DNA of 21,231 bases, from assembly GCA_036514535.1 (NCBI GenBank), contig DATBWZ010000107.1, positions 1 to 21,231 of the forward strand. The letters are read 5' to 3'. This DNA is from DATBWZ01 sp036514535 (lineage in GTDB: Bacteria; JAMCPX01; DATBWZ01). The translations under genes and the position numbers were made by a program. Under the pieces are notes generated by a model that was given only the letters and a program-made list of their open reading frames with translations, did not search any database and had not been told where the DNA came from. Shown piece after piece: positions 1 to 8,761 of this stretch (its first letter is position 1; each line of letters starts with the position of its first letter).

Positions 1-1
1 T

Positions 2-466
2 ATTCTGGAGTCCGGGCTGTCATCTAATTGGCATGTGGAAGTTTTTGCCAGCGATATTAGCCAGCGGGTCCTGCAGATTGCAAGGAAGGGAATATATCCC
101 AAATCATCCTTCAGGGCGACCGAAGAATCTTATATTAAAAAATATTTTGAACAGGTTGACGGTAAATTCCGCATCAAAGACAATGTTAAAAATTTAGTGA
201 GTTTTGGCCACCATAATCTTATGGATACATCAAAGATCACCCTTCTTAAAAATATGGATGTTATATTTTGCAGAAATGTAATTATATACTTTGATCTGGA
301 ATCAAAAAAGAAAGTAATTCAGAATTTTTACGATAAGTTGAACAATGGTGGATACCTGCTTCTCGGTCATGCCGAATCGTTGATGAATGTCTCTCCGCTT
401 TTTGAACTGTGCCATTTGAAAAACGATCTTGTTTATAGGAAACCTGAAAAGGGAACAAAAGAATAA
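2..466 (+). CDS. cheR: Chemotaxis protein methyltransferase CheR, 3' part
   Basis: C-terminal part of a CheR S-adenosylmethionine-dependent methyltransferase, which methylates glutamates of chemoreceptors. The reading frame is open from the left edge, so the true start lies outside the window; the GTG at 35 falls mid-domain and is not a credible start. Visible family motifs are VFASDIS (the strand binding SAM), DVIFCRNVIIYF (the conserved catalytic-domain RNV-IYF block) and GGYLLLGHAESL near the end, followed by the usual short LVYRKP tail. Its TAA stop overlaps the cheB ATG by one base (TAATG), implying translational coupling. CheR and CheB are the opposing enzymes of receptor adaptation, so the pair supports the assignment. 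The only oddity is the truncation by the window edge. Confidence 0.95.
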   Translation: MLESGLSSNWHVEVFASDISQRVLQIARKGIYPKSSFRATEESYIKKYFEQVDGKFRIKDNVKNLVSFGHHNLMDTSKITLLKNMDVIFCRNVIIYFDLESKKKVIQNFYDKLNNGGYLLLGHAESLMNVSPLFELCHLKNDLVYRKPEKGTKE

Positions 467-1590
467 TGGTAACTTCCCAGAATGTTATAAGGGTTCTTGT
501 AATAGACGATTCTGCATATAATCGCAAAAGCATTAAAACTATGCTTGAATCCGATCCTGGTATCAAAGTTGTCGGAACTGCAATCAATGGTGAGGATGGA
601 ATTAAGAAACTCCTGGCTCTTAAACCCGATGTGGTCACCCTTGACCTGCAGATGCCAGGAATAGATGGATTTACTTTTTTGAGGATTGTGATGAGTCAAT
701 ATCCTATTCCTGTAATTGTAGTTAGTTCAAAAGCAGGCGACCATAATGTTTTCAAAGCAATGGAACTCGGGGCTGCTGATTTTCTTGCAAAGCCAACAAA
801 TAAAGTTTCAATTGAACTTTCTAACATACAAGCAGATCTCCGGATGAAAGTGCGTTCAGCAAACATGATAAACTTGACCAATATCAGAAAAAGGCTTGAG
901 TCCCTGTCCAGTAAAATTGAGAAAGGAGAAATACCGCCGGTTCCCCGTGTAAAAGAAAAAAAATTCGTTTTGGAAGCTAAAAGCAAGGTATACGCTGCTA
1001 TTGCAATAGGTGCCTCTACCGGCGGACCAAGCGCACTCCAGAAAATTTTGGCAAAGATTGAAACTCAGTTTCTCCATCCGATTCTTGTTTCACAACATAT
1101 GCCTCCCGGATTTACCCGTGCTTTCGCGGAGAGATTGAACCGGTACAGCTACCTATATGTAAAAGAAGCAGAGAATGGAGAAGCGCTTGTTTCCGGATGG
1201 GTTTATATTGCTCCTGGCGGATATAACATGATGGTAGAGAAAATAAAAGATGAAGTGACAATTTTATTAAAACCACGTGCCTCATCAGATAAGTATATTC
1301 CCTCTGTGGATATTTTGTTTAGTTCTGTTGCTGCAATATTCGGAGAAAGTTCCCTCGGGATAATTCTTACGGGGATGGGCAATGATGGGAAAAATGGGTT
1401 GCAGAGGATCAAGGAAGAAGGAGGGCGGACAATTGCGGAATCTGAGGAGTCTTCCGTAGTATTTGGTATGCCGAAGGAGGCGATTCAGAGCGGTTATGTG
1501 GAAAAGATACTCCCAATTGACCTGATTCCTGACGAAATTTGTGAATGGGCAATAGGGGTAACTAAGGAGAAAATTAAAACAGAGAGTTGA
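466..1590 (+). CDS. cheB: Protein-glutamate methylesterase/glutaminase CheB
   Basis: CheB of 374 residues, the usual full length. It removes methyl groups from, and deamidates, chemoreceptor glutamates when phosphorylated by CheA. Residues 8-125 form a receiver domain with the acidic pair D14-D15, phosphoacceptor D60 (TLDLQMPG) and lysine K109. A linker of about 45 residues leads to the methylesterase domain (about 176-365). The catalytic triad is visible as S184 in GASTGG, H211 in SQHMPPG and D307 in GMGNDG. The ATG overlaps the cheR stop as TAATG, and the pepA start lies one base past the stop, so cheR-cheB-pepA probably share a transcript. All expected catalytic residues are present. Confidence 0.97.
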   Translation: MVTSQNVIRVLVIDDSAYNRKSIKTMLESDPGIKVVGTAINGEDGIKKLLALKPDVVTLDLQMPGIDGFTFLRIVMSQYPIPVIVVSSKAGDHNVFKAMELGAADFLAKPTNKVSIELSNIQADLRMKVRSANMINLTNIRKRLESLSSKIEKGEIPPVPRVKEKKFVLEAKSKVYAAIAIGASTGGPSALQKILAKIETQFLHPILVSQHMPPGFTRAFAERLNRYSYLYVKEAENGEALVSGWVYIAPGGYNMMVEKIKDEVTILLKPRASSDKYIPSVDILFSSVAAIFGESSLGIILTGMGNDGKNGLQRIKEEGGRTIAESEESSVVFGMPKEAIQSGYVEKILPIDLIPDEICEWAIGVTKEKIKTES

Positions 1591-1591
1591 G

Positions 1592-3055
1592 ATGAAGATC
1601 GAAATTTGCGATATTAAAAAGATAAGGTCCCAGATTTTTATTATTCCTTTATTTCAGGGTGAAGAACATATCAAAATCAATGGGGGCTTTGGTTCTAAGG
1701 TTTTGAAAATTATAAGGCATTCCGGATTCAAGGGGAAATTATTTGAGAATATACTTACAGCTACAGAATTTGAACACCCGCGGTTTATAATGCTTATAGG
1801 CCTCGGGGAAAGGAAAAATTTTGTTATAAATGATCTTTGGAAAGCGAGCGGGATGGCTGCAAAAATATGTGCAGACAAAGGTATTCAGTATTACGGGTTG
1901 TATCTGGATAGTGTTGATGCCGGAGATGCAGCTGTTTCTTCGTTAATTGAAGGGTTTATTATGGGAACTTACAGGTTTATCGGGTTTAAGAGCGATAAAA
2001 GCAAAAGAAAAGAAATAAGGTGTATTGATCTCTATGGCATGAAAAAGAACAAAGGACAGAATCCTCTTTCAGCAGCAACAAAAGCCATGTATATTGCCAG
2101 AAAGGTAAATTATTATAGAAATGTGATTAACTCTCCGGCAAACTACTTGACCCCGAAAAGACTTGCGGGTATTGCATCGGAGATGGTAAAAGGGAAAAAA
2201 ATAAAATGCAGAATTTTTGGCATTTCTGATTTAAGGAGAATGGGCATGGGCGGCATTCTTGCTGTGTCAAGGGGTAGCGCGGAACTGCCGCGGTTTGTTG
2301 TTCTTGATTACAATCCAGCGAATGCTAAAAAAACAGTGGTACTTGTTGGCAAGGGAGTAACCTTTGATAGCGGAGGAATCTCCCTCAAGCCCTGGGAAAA
2401 TATGGATAAAATGAAATATGATATGGCAGGAGCGGGTGCTGTTATTGGAACGCTGGATGTTATTTCTGAAGTTAAGCCTAAAATAAGAGTTATAGGGCTG
2501 ATACCTGTGACAGAGAATTTGCCGGGAGGAAGGGCATATAAACCAGGAGACATAATAAAGATGCATTCCGGGAAAACCGTTGAGGTTATAAGCACAGATG
2601 CGGAAGGAAGAATGATTCTTGCAGATGCACTTTCTTATTCAAAGAGGTTCCATCCCAACGCTATTGTTGATATTGCCACGCTTACCGGTGCTTGTGTGAT
2701 AGCTTTGGGCAATGAAGCCAGTGGCGTTATGGGTAATAATAAAATGCTAATAGAGACAATTAAATCAGCAGGGACTGAGACTGGGGAAAGGGTCTGGGAA
2801 TTACCAATGTGGAAAGAGTATGAGGAACTTATCAGGAGCGACCATGCGGATATTAAAAATGTTGGCGGGAGATCCGCCGGAACAATAACAGGAGCAATGT
2901 TTCTGAAACAGTTCGTCGGGGATATACCATGGGCGCACCTTGACGTTGCTGGAACCGCATGGCTTGAACAGGAAAAGCCTTATGCTGTTACCGGCGCAAC
3001 AGGGATTGGCATCAGACTTTTAACAAGATTTGTTGAGAAGTTCAGCCAATACTGA
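1592..3055 (+). CDS. pepA: Leucyl aminopeptidase, M17 family (PepA)
   Basis: Cytosolic M17 leucine aminopeptidase of 487 residues, a di-metal enzyme that removes N-terminal residues from peptides; the family forms hexamers. The C-terminal catalytic domain carries the whole metal and catalytic set: K254 and D259 (VGKGVTFDSGG), D277 (KYDMAG), and D336 and E338 in the signature STDAEGR, with catalytic K266 and R340. These sit at a constant offset of 16 from the E. coli PepA numbering I recall. The signature reads STDAEGR where many members have NTDAEGR. The divergent N-terminal domain (1-150) is typical. The ATG is one base after the cheB stop. Linkage to cheRB has no obvious functional logic. 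PepA of E. coli also binds DNA, but nothing here shows that. Confidence 0.96.
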   Translation: MKIEICDIKKIRSQIFIIPLFQGEEHIKINGGFGSKVLKIIRHSGFKGKLFENILTATEFEHPRFIMLIGLGERKNFVINDLWKASGMAAKICADKGIQYYGLYLDSVDAGDAAVSSLIEGFIMGTYRFIGFKSDKSKRKEIRCIDLYGMKKNKGQNPLSAATKAMYIARKVNYYRNVINSPANYLTPKRLAGIASEMVKGKKIKCRIFGISDLRRMGMGGILAVSRGSAELPRFVVLDYNPANAKKTVVLVGKGVTFDSGGISLKPWENMDKMKYDMAGAGAVIGTLDVISEVKPKIRVIGLIPVTENLPGGRAYKPGDIIKMHSGKTVEVISTDAEGRMILADALSYSKRFHPNAIVDIATLTGACVIALGNEASGVMGNNKMLIETIKSAGTETGERVWELPMWKEYEELIRSDHADIKNVGGRSAGTITGAMFLKQFVGDIPWAHLDVAGTAWLEQEKPYAVTGATGIGIRLLTRFVEKFSQY

Positions 3056-3085
3056 GTGCCCGATGGTTTAACTAAGTTCTTCTGA

Positions 3086-3114
3086 TTGACTTTTTTAAAA
3101 AAAGATAATAATAT
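3086..3114 (+). promoter_or_regulatory. Sigma70-like promoter for the hybrid kinase pair
   Basis: TTGACT (3086-3091), a 17-base AT-rich spacer containing a T/A tract, and TAATAT (3109-3114) lie in the 78-base gap between pepA and the first kinase gene. Predicted transcription would start near 3121, only about 13 bases before the GTG start. The boxes and spacing are near consensus. The assignment is by eye. Confidence 0.55.
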
Positions 3115-3133
3115 GTCCTAAAGTTTAAATAAG

Positions 3134-5467
3134 GTGACAAACAGTAATAAAAAAATAAAGAGGTCGCCAAAAAAGAAATCCCCCTCTGTGGGAAGGGCAT
3201 CAGTTCAAATTAAGGAATACAAAGAGTGCCGCGTTGCAAAAGATAACAAGGATGCAATCTTTGTGGTAGGGATTGATGGCTCCATAAAATTTGCCAATCC
3301 TGCCTGTGAAATTATTTTCGGATATACGCCGGAAGAATTTACAAATAATCCAGGTCTGACCCAAAAAATTCTTTATACTGAATCTGTCCAAAAATTTATA
3401 AATTTCTGGGATGAATACAAAAAGAATAAGATATTTTCTGAAAAAACATTAGAGTTGATATGGATTAGAAAGGATAAAAAAATTGTACATACTCAAAATA
3501 CATTCACAAATATTTATGACGAAAATAGCGAAGTAGTTGGTTTTCAGACTGTAGCAAGTGATATAACCAGGCTGAAGGAAATAGAGAAAAATCTGCATAG
3601 AGAAAAAAATTTTTCAGAAGCATTGATCGACAGTTTACCCGGGGTCTTTTATCTCTTTGATAGAGAAGAACGGTTTATAAAATGGAACAGGAATATGGAG
3701 GATGTTCTTGGATATTCTTATGAAGATATTGCGAGGATGCATCCTCTTGACTTTTTTGCTGAAGGGGAAAAAAAGCTTATAGCAGAGAGGATAAACGATG
3801 TTTTTGAAAATGGTTTTGCCACCGTTGAAGCTAATTTTTTAACAAAGAACGGCGACCTTATCCCGTATTTCTTTACTGGTTTGCGTATCTACATTGATAA
3901 TAAAGATTATTTAATGGGCGTAGGTATTGATATTACTAATCGCGTAAAAGCCGAGTCAGCGTTAAGAGACAAAGAGGAGCGATACAGATTGATATTTCAG
4001 CGCAACCCGGTTGGTATATTTTACTACAATACGCATCTTTGTGTTACTGATTTTAACGAGAGGTTTGTTTCAATCCTGCAGTCCAGTAAGGAGCGATTAA
4101 AGGGCTTTGATATGAACACACTTAAGGACAAAAGCGTTCTTTCTGCTTTGAAAAAATCGGTTAAAGGTGAAGAAGGATTTTATGAGGGCTTTTATTCTGC
4201 AACTACCAGCTCTGCAAAACTGTGGATTTCCATGCGGACTGCTCCACTTTTTGACTCCAAGGGCAAAATAATGGGCGGCATAGGCATTATGGAGAATATT
4301 AGCGAACGAAAAAATCTTGAAGAGCAATTAAAGCAATCACAAAAACTGGAAGCAATAGGGCGGCTTGCCGGCGGGATAGCCCACGATTTCAATAACCTTC
4401 TTACCATTGTTTTGCTTCACGCGGAAATGATATTAAGCAGTCTTAAAAAAAATGATGTGTCGTTCGGCGGAATTAAGGAAATTTACAATGCTGCACTGCG
4501 GGCGGCAGACCTTACCGGTCAATTACTCACCTTCTCAAGGCGTCAGGTAATAGAGCCGAAAATTTTCAATATAAATGATCTTGTTATACGCATGGATAAA
4601 ATGCTAAAGAGGATTTTAGGAGAAAATATTTCTATAAATACTGTTCTGTCAAAAGACCTTTGGCTTTGCAGGGTTGATCCGGTTCAACTGGAACAAGCGA
4701 TTCTTAATATCGTGTTGAATGCCCGTGATGCAATGCCTAAGGGGGGTAATCTGACTATTGAAACAGCAAATGTAATTCTTGACAAGGGATACACTGCAAA
4801 ATATTCAGATGTTGTTCCAGGTGAATATATCCAGCTTGCCATCAGCGATACTGGAAGCGGCATGGACGAAGATACGCTTTCCCACATTTTTGAGCCATTC
4901 TATACTAAAAAAGAATTGGGGAAAGGAACCGGATTGGGACTCGCTACTTGTTACGGATTTATAAAACAAAGCGGGGGGCATATCGGAGTTTACAGTGAGG
5001 TGGGAAAAGGGTCTACATTCAAAATTTATCTCCGCCACGAAGTTGGCAGTCCAGAAGATCTTGAAAAACATGTAGAGATAATCGCGCTTCCTGTTGGAAC
5101 AGAGACTGTTTTGCTGGTGGAGGATGAGGATCAGGTCAGGAATCTTTCTACCGATCTGCTCAGGAAGCATGGTTATACCGTTCTTGAGGCAAAAGATGGA
5201 AAGGAAGCACTGAAATTATCAGAAGGGTTTACCGATAAGATACATCTCCTCTTGAGCGACGTGATAATGCCTGTTGTGGGTGGGAGGGAGTTGTATGAGA
5301 AAATAAAAATAACGCGCCCTGAAATCAAGGCACTCTTCATGTCGGGTTATACGGATAATGTAATTGTCCATCATGGAGTGCTTGAACAGGGATTTAATTT
5401 TTTACAGAAACCATTTACTCCATCTGCGTTATTACTCAAGGTCAGGGAAGCAATTGAAAAGAAATAG
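3134..5467 (+). CDS. PAS-domain hybrid sensor histidine kinase (first of tandem pair)
   Basis: Cytoplasmic hybrid kinase of 777 residues with no membrane segment or signal peptide. After a basic N-terminus come three PAS domains (about 38-150, 158-275 and 278-395), of which the first two end in characteristic D-I-T motifs and the third in ENIS. A HisKA domain follows with phosphoacceptor H417 in GGIAHDFNN, then a HATPase domain with N529 (LNARDAM), SDTGSGMD and GKGTGLGLAT. A receiver (655-775) has phosphoacceptor D709 (LLSDVIMP) and K759. The kinase and receiver resemble the CckA-like group (SQKLEAIGRLAGGIAHDFNN, MSGYTDN). The GTG start lacks a clear Shine-Dalgarno but sits just after a good promoter; another in-frame GTG lies at 3188. 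The signal is unknown. The receiver lacks a fused HPt, so phosphotransfer to a separate partner is expected. Confidence 0.93.
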   Translation: MTNSNKKIKRSPKKKSPSVGRASVQIKEYKECRVAKDNKDAIFVVGIDGSIKFANPACEIIFGYTPEEFTNNPGLTQKILYTESVQKFINFWDEYKKNKIFSEKTLELIWIRKDKKIVHTQNTFTNIYDENSEVVGFQTVASDITRLKEIEKNLHREKNFSEALIDSLPGVFYLFDREERFIKWNRNMEDVLGYSYEDIARMHPLDFFAEGEKKLIAERINDVFENGFATVEANFLTKNGDLIPYFFTGLRIYIDNKDYLMGVGIDITNRVKAESALRDKEERYRLIFQRNPVGIFYYNTHLCVTDFNERFVSILQSSKERLKGFDMNTLKDKSVLSALKKSVKGEEGFYEGFYSATTSSAKLWISMRTAPLFDSKGKIMGGIGIMENISERKNLEEQLKQSQKLEAIGRLAGGIAHDFNNLLTIVLLHAEMILSSLKKNDVSFGGIKEIYNAALRAADLTGQLLTFSRRQVIEPKIFNINDLVIRMDKMLKRILGENISINTVLSKDLWLCRVDPVQLEQAILNIVLNARDAMPKGGNLTIETANVILDKGYTAKYSDVVPGEYIQLAISDTGSGMDEDTLSHIFEPFYTKKELGKGTGLGLATCYGFIKQSGGHIGVYSEVGKGSTFKIYLRHEVGSPEDLEKHVEIIALPVGTETVLLVEDEDQVRNLSTDLLRKHGYTVLEAKDGKEALKLSEGFTDKIHLLLSDVIMPVVGGRELYEKIKITRPEIKALFMSGYTDNVIVHHGVLEQGFNFLQKPFTPSALLLKVREAIEKK

Positions 5468-7766
5468 ATCTGTTTTAAAACACAAAAATAATATTACTAA
5501 AATCCTGCAGAACGCGGGAAAGGGAATATCCTATCAATCCATTGTTGACACATTGCCTGATATGGTGTCAATTATAAACAAAGACTATACTGTCGGATAC
5601 ACAAACAAAAACGCGGCAAAAATGTTCAAGATATCCCTCCCGGAGATTGCTGGAAAGCGCTTGAGCCAATTATTTCCAGAAAATGTCTATAAGAGAATGA
5701 AAAGCAATTTGCAGGCGGTATTTAATACTGGGATGCCAATCTATGCTGAGGCCAAGACCTCCTTTCCGGATTCCGAACTATGGTTGGATACATGGCTGGT
5801 TCCGCTTAGGGATAATGCAGGGGAGGTTGATTCTGTTCTCGTTGTCTCAAGGGATATAACGGAGCGTAAAAAATCAGAAGATGAATTATTTGTTACCACC
5901 CAGACCCTGCAGTCGGTGTTTGAAGCATCTCCAATTGCAATCGTTGTTATGAATACGGAAGGCAGGGTTATGATGTGGAATAAGAGTGCCGCAAAAATAT
6001 TCGGCTGGAGTGAACAGGAGGTTAAAGGGAAACCTCTACCATTTGTTCCGGAAGAAAAACAGGAAGAATTCAGATTGCTTAGAAAGCGTGTTATTAAGGG
6101 TGAGTCATTTACAGGTATAGAATTGATAAGGAGGAAAAAGGACGGGTCTCCAATTGAAATAAGCCTGTCAGCGGCTCCAGTGTATGACAGATTAGGCAAA
6201 GTCAATGGCATTGTTGGAATGATTACGGATATTACTGAGCATAAACAAATGGTCAATGCTCTCCGTGAAACTGAAGCAAAATTCAGGGATCTTGCAGAAA
6301 AATCCCTTGTTGGCGTTTATGTAATTCAGGATAATAAATTAAATTATGCCAATCCAAAACTGGCAGAGATTTTCGGATATAGTTATGAAGATCTTTCCCA
6401 TTCCAAAACCGTTTTGGAATTTGTTGCTGAAGAAGACCGCCTCAGGATAACGGATTACCTTCATAAATTGATCAATGGAGAGATGCAGAACTTGCACATT
6501 ACTCTTGAGGGATTGAAAAAGAATGGCGAAATTTTTGATGTGGAAGTTTATTCATCTGGAACCGTCCATAATGGAAAACCTGCGGTCATAGGAACGGTTA
6601 TAGACATAACAATGCGTAAGAAAATAGAGGAACAATTAAGACAATCGCAAAAACTTGAAGCAATAGGGCGGCTTGCCGGCGGGATAGCCCATGATTTTAA
6701 TAACATCCTTACAATAATTTTACTTAATTGTGCGAATATATTGCATGGACCAAAAGGATATTCCTTGGATGGGATCCGGGAAATACAAAAGGCTTCTGAA
6801 CGGGCGGCAAGGCTAACTTCCCAGTTGCTTTCATTTGCCCGCCGTCAGATTATTGAACCACAGATCGTAAACATTAATGATCTTATTTATTTTATGGATT
6901 CTATGCTTCAACGGGTGATAGGAGAGAATATTGAACTCAAAACGGTATATGGAGAAGACTCGTTGAATATTAAAATTGATCCAGTGCTTTTGGAACAGGT
7001 CATTCTTAATCTTGTGCTGAATGCGAGGGACGCAATGCCAGATGGTGGACTGATTACTATTGAGACAGCGAAAGATAATATTGATAACAATTATATCCAA
7101 AAGCATTTTGACCATCCGAATGAAGAATATATTATGATTACAGTTAGTGATACCGGAATGGGCATTGATGAAAACACATGTTCTCATATATTTGAACCGT
7201 TTTTTACTACTAAAGAATTTGGAAAGGGGGTGGGCCTTGGATTGGCAACCACTTACGGATTTATAAAACAAAGCGGCGGGCATATTGAGGTCCACAGCAA
7301 AGTCAACAAGGGGACTACATTCAAAATATATTTTCCAAAAGCAAATGGCGAGCCTTTTAAATACGATGCCCCTGAGGAAATCCTAATACTTCCTTCAGGG
7401 ATAGAAACAGTGCTTTTAGTAGAAGATGAGTCTTCAGTAAGAGAATTGATAGGCAACATATTGAGAAAACAAGGTTATACAGTGCTTGAATACAAAAACG
7501 GGGAAGATGCAATTAATTTTGTTAAAGGCTATTCAGGCAAGATAGATTTATTGCTGGCTGACGTCGTAATGCCAAAAATGAACGGAAGGGAATTATATGA
7601 GCAACTCAAATTAGACAGGTCTAATATTAAAGTTCTTTTCATTTCTGGATACGCAGACAATTTGATTATAAATCGTGGTTTCTTGGAAGAGAACTTTAGT
7701 CTTCTACGAAAGCCATTTGCTCCTGCAAAACTTCTGAGCATGGTCAGAAAGGTTCTTGATGGTTGA
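5454..7766 (+). CDS. PAS-domain hybrid sensor histidine kinase (second of tandem pair)
   Basis: Paralogue of the gene just upstream, 770 residues from the TTG at 5454. The frame stays open back to a TTG at 5364, but those 30 codons lie inside the previous gene's receiver. TTG 5454 has AGGGA five bases upstream and gives a 14-base overlap. Three PAS domains (about 27-140, 148-264 and 270-388) are followed by HisKA with H413 (GGIAHDFNN), HATPase with N523, SDTGMGID and GKGVGLGLAT, and a receiver with D703 (LLADVVMP) and K753. It has no transmembrane segment. The kinase and receiver are much closer to the upstream paralogue than the PAS domains are, including a 35-base identical stretch at the H box. 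This suggests duplication followed by divergence of sensing. The start is uncertain; the function class is not. Confidence 0.92.
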   Translation: MKRNRSVLKHKNNITKILQNAGKGISYQSIVDTLPDMVSIINKDYTVGYTNKNAAKMFKISLPEIAGKRLSQLFPENVYKRMKSNLQAVFNTGMPIYAEAKTSFPDSELWLDTWLVPLRDNAGEVDSVLVVSRDITERKKSEDELFVTTQTLQSVFEASPIAIVVMNTEGRVMMWNKSAAKIFGWSEQEVKGKPLPFVPEEKQEEFRLLRKRVIKGESFTGIELIRRKKDGSPIEISLSAAPVYDRLGKVNGIVGMITDITEHKQMVNALRETEAKFRDLAEKSLVGVYVIQDNKLNYANPKLAEIFGYSYEDLSHSKTVLEFVAEEDRLRITDYLHKLINGEMQNLHITLEGLKKNGEIFDVEVYSSGTVHNGKPAVIGTVIDITMRKKIEEQLRQSQKLEAIGRLAGGIAHDFNNILTIILLNCANILHGPKGYSLDGIREIQKASERAARLTSQLLSFARRQIIEPQIVNINDLIYFMDSMLQRVIGENIELKTVYGEDSLNIKIDPVLLEQVILNLVLNARDAMPDGGLITIETAKDNIDNNYIQKHFDHPNEEYIMITVSDTGMGIDENTCSHIFEPFFTTKEFGKGVGLGLATTYGFIKQSGGHIEVHSKVNKGTTFKIYFPKANGEPFKYDAPEEILILPSGIETVLLVEDESSVRELIGNILRKQGYTVLEYKNGEDAINFVKGYSGKIDLLLADVVMPKMNGRELYEQLKLDRSNIKVLFISGYADNLIINRGFLEENFSLLRKPFAPAKLLSMVRKVLDG

Positions 7767-7794
7767 ATTATTTTTGCAAAGGCGGTATTGTTGA

Positions 7795-8685
7795 ATGACG
7801 ATTATTGATTTTCATACTCACATTGGCGATATAATCAACGGATTTGATGTGGTTGTTGATCCTTCGGGAAAACCGTTCAAACTATTTGAATTCTTATATC
7901 AGAAAATGGGATTTCAGAGCCCTTTGCCAGGCACAGAGCCTAAATGGATGCGTATCCCGCTTGCTATAGAGGTTCAGCTGCGGAGTGCATGGGGGACCCA
8001 GACGCGCTTGCTTGAGAGCATTGGGCAAAATGAAATTTCTGCTGCTGTTGTCCATCCCATTGAGCCTAAATCTGACACTGCAAAGATTTTCAACGATGCA
8101 AAGGCTCATAAAAATTTATTTGTTTTTGCCTCGGTTGATCCTAAAAGTTCTCAGAGGATAAATAAATTGCGGGAATATATGGCCATGGGATGCAGAGGAT
8201 TAAAATTGCATCCCATAATCCAGCGCACTTCACCTGAAGACATTGCATATTTTGAGATAATTGAAGAATATCAGAAATACGGAAAGCCTGTGCTCTTTCA
8301 TACAGGGAAGTTTGATTATTACATACCCAGAACAAGATCAACAGAATATGGGAGGGTGGAATTATTTGAAAAAATCATATCTTCTTTTCCGAAGGTTAAT
8401 TTTGTGCTTGGGCATACCGGCCTGCATACACCCGGTCCTGCAATTGTTCTTGCAGAGAGGTACAAAAATGTTTATCTGGAGACAAGTTTCCAGTCCAAGA
8501 AAAGCCTTAAAAGTATCTTTGCCAGGGTGGACCATTCCCATATCCTCTTTGGGTCAGACTGGCCATGTTCTTTTCAGGCACCGCATCTGAAGATTATGAA
8601 AAAAGCGACTGCGGCTAATCCGTCCCTTGCAGAGAGGGTGTTTTACAGGAACGCAGAGACTTTGCTGGGACATCAGGTCATTTAG
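7795..8685 (+). CDS. Amidohydrolase family protein (TIM-barrel metal hydrolase)
   Basis: A 296-residue amidohydrolase of the amidohydrolase_2 (PF04909) type, a group that includes metal-dependent decarboxylases and hydrolases. Metal-site motifs are in order: H7 and H9 in DFHTHIG, K137/H139 in GLKLHP, H169 in VLFHTG, H207 in VLGHTG and D255 in FGSDWP. The C-terminal YRNAETLLG tail is also typical of the family. The ATG is preceded by AAAGGCGG about ten bases upstream and lies 28 bases after the kinase stop, so it could be co-transcribed. The substrate cannot be read from the sequence. A hairpin lies directly downstream. Confidence 0.88.
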   Translation: MTIIDFHTHIGDIINGFDVVVDPSGKPFKLFEFLYQKMGFQSPLPGTEPKWMRIPLAIEVQLRSAWGTQTRLLESIGQNEISAAVVHPIEPKSDTAKIFNDAKAHKNLFVFASVDPKSSQRINKLREYMAMGCRGLKLHPIIQRTSPEDIAYFEIIEEYQKYGKPVLFHTGKFDYYIPRTRSTEYGRVELFEKIISSFPKVNFVLGHTGLHTPGPAIVLAERYKNVYLETSFQSKKSLKSIFARVDHSHILFGSDWPCSFQAPHLKIMKKATAANPSLAERVFYRNAETLLGHQVI

Positions 8686-8707
8686 AAAACAATCATAAAA
8701 AGAAAGA

Positions 8708-8728
8708 GCATCATTCCTTGAATGATGC
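8708..8728 (+). terminator. Hairpin between amidohydrolase and dehydrogenase genes
   Basis: A perfect 9-base stem, GCATCATTC / GAATGATGC, with a 3-base CTT loop lies 23 bases after the amidohydrolase stop. The T run that follows is short (four T at 8733-8736), so this is a weak intrinsic terminator at best. The right arm overlaps a possible promoter for the next gene: TTGAAT (8718-8723), a 17-base spacer and TATAAA (8741-8746). That promoter would start transcription inside the Shine-Dalgarno of the dehydrogenase, which makes it doubtful. Confidence 0.45.
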
Positions 8729-8761
8729 AGGATTTTATAGTATAAATGGATAAGGATTTTT

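Noticed and set aside
3086..3103. T/A palindrome after pepA as an intrinsic terminator
   Set aside because: The stem would be only A-T pairs with no GC base; it fits better as a promoter spacer.
5364..5453. N-terminal extension of the second kinase to TTG 5364
   Set aside because: Those 30 codons overlap the conserved receiver of the first kinase in another frame and look like its shadow; a better ribosome site precedes TTG 5454.
5741..6256. Long minus-strand open frame of 171 codons opposite the second kinase
   Set aside because: Antisense to PAS domains with clear motifs, and its product is low-complexity serine-rich as expected for a shadow frame.
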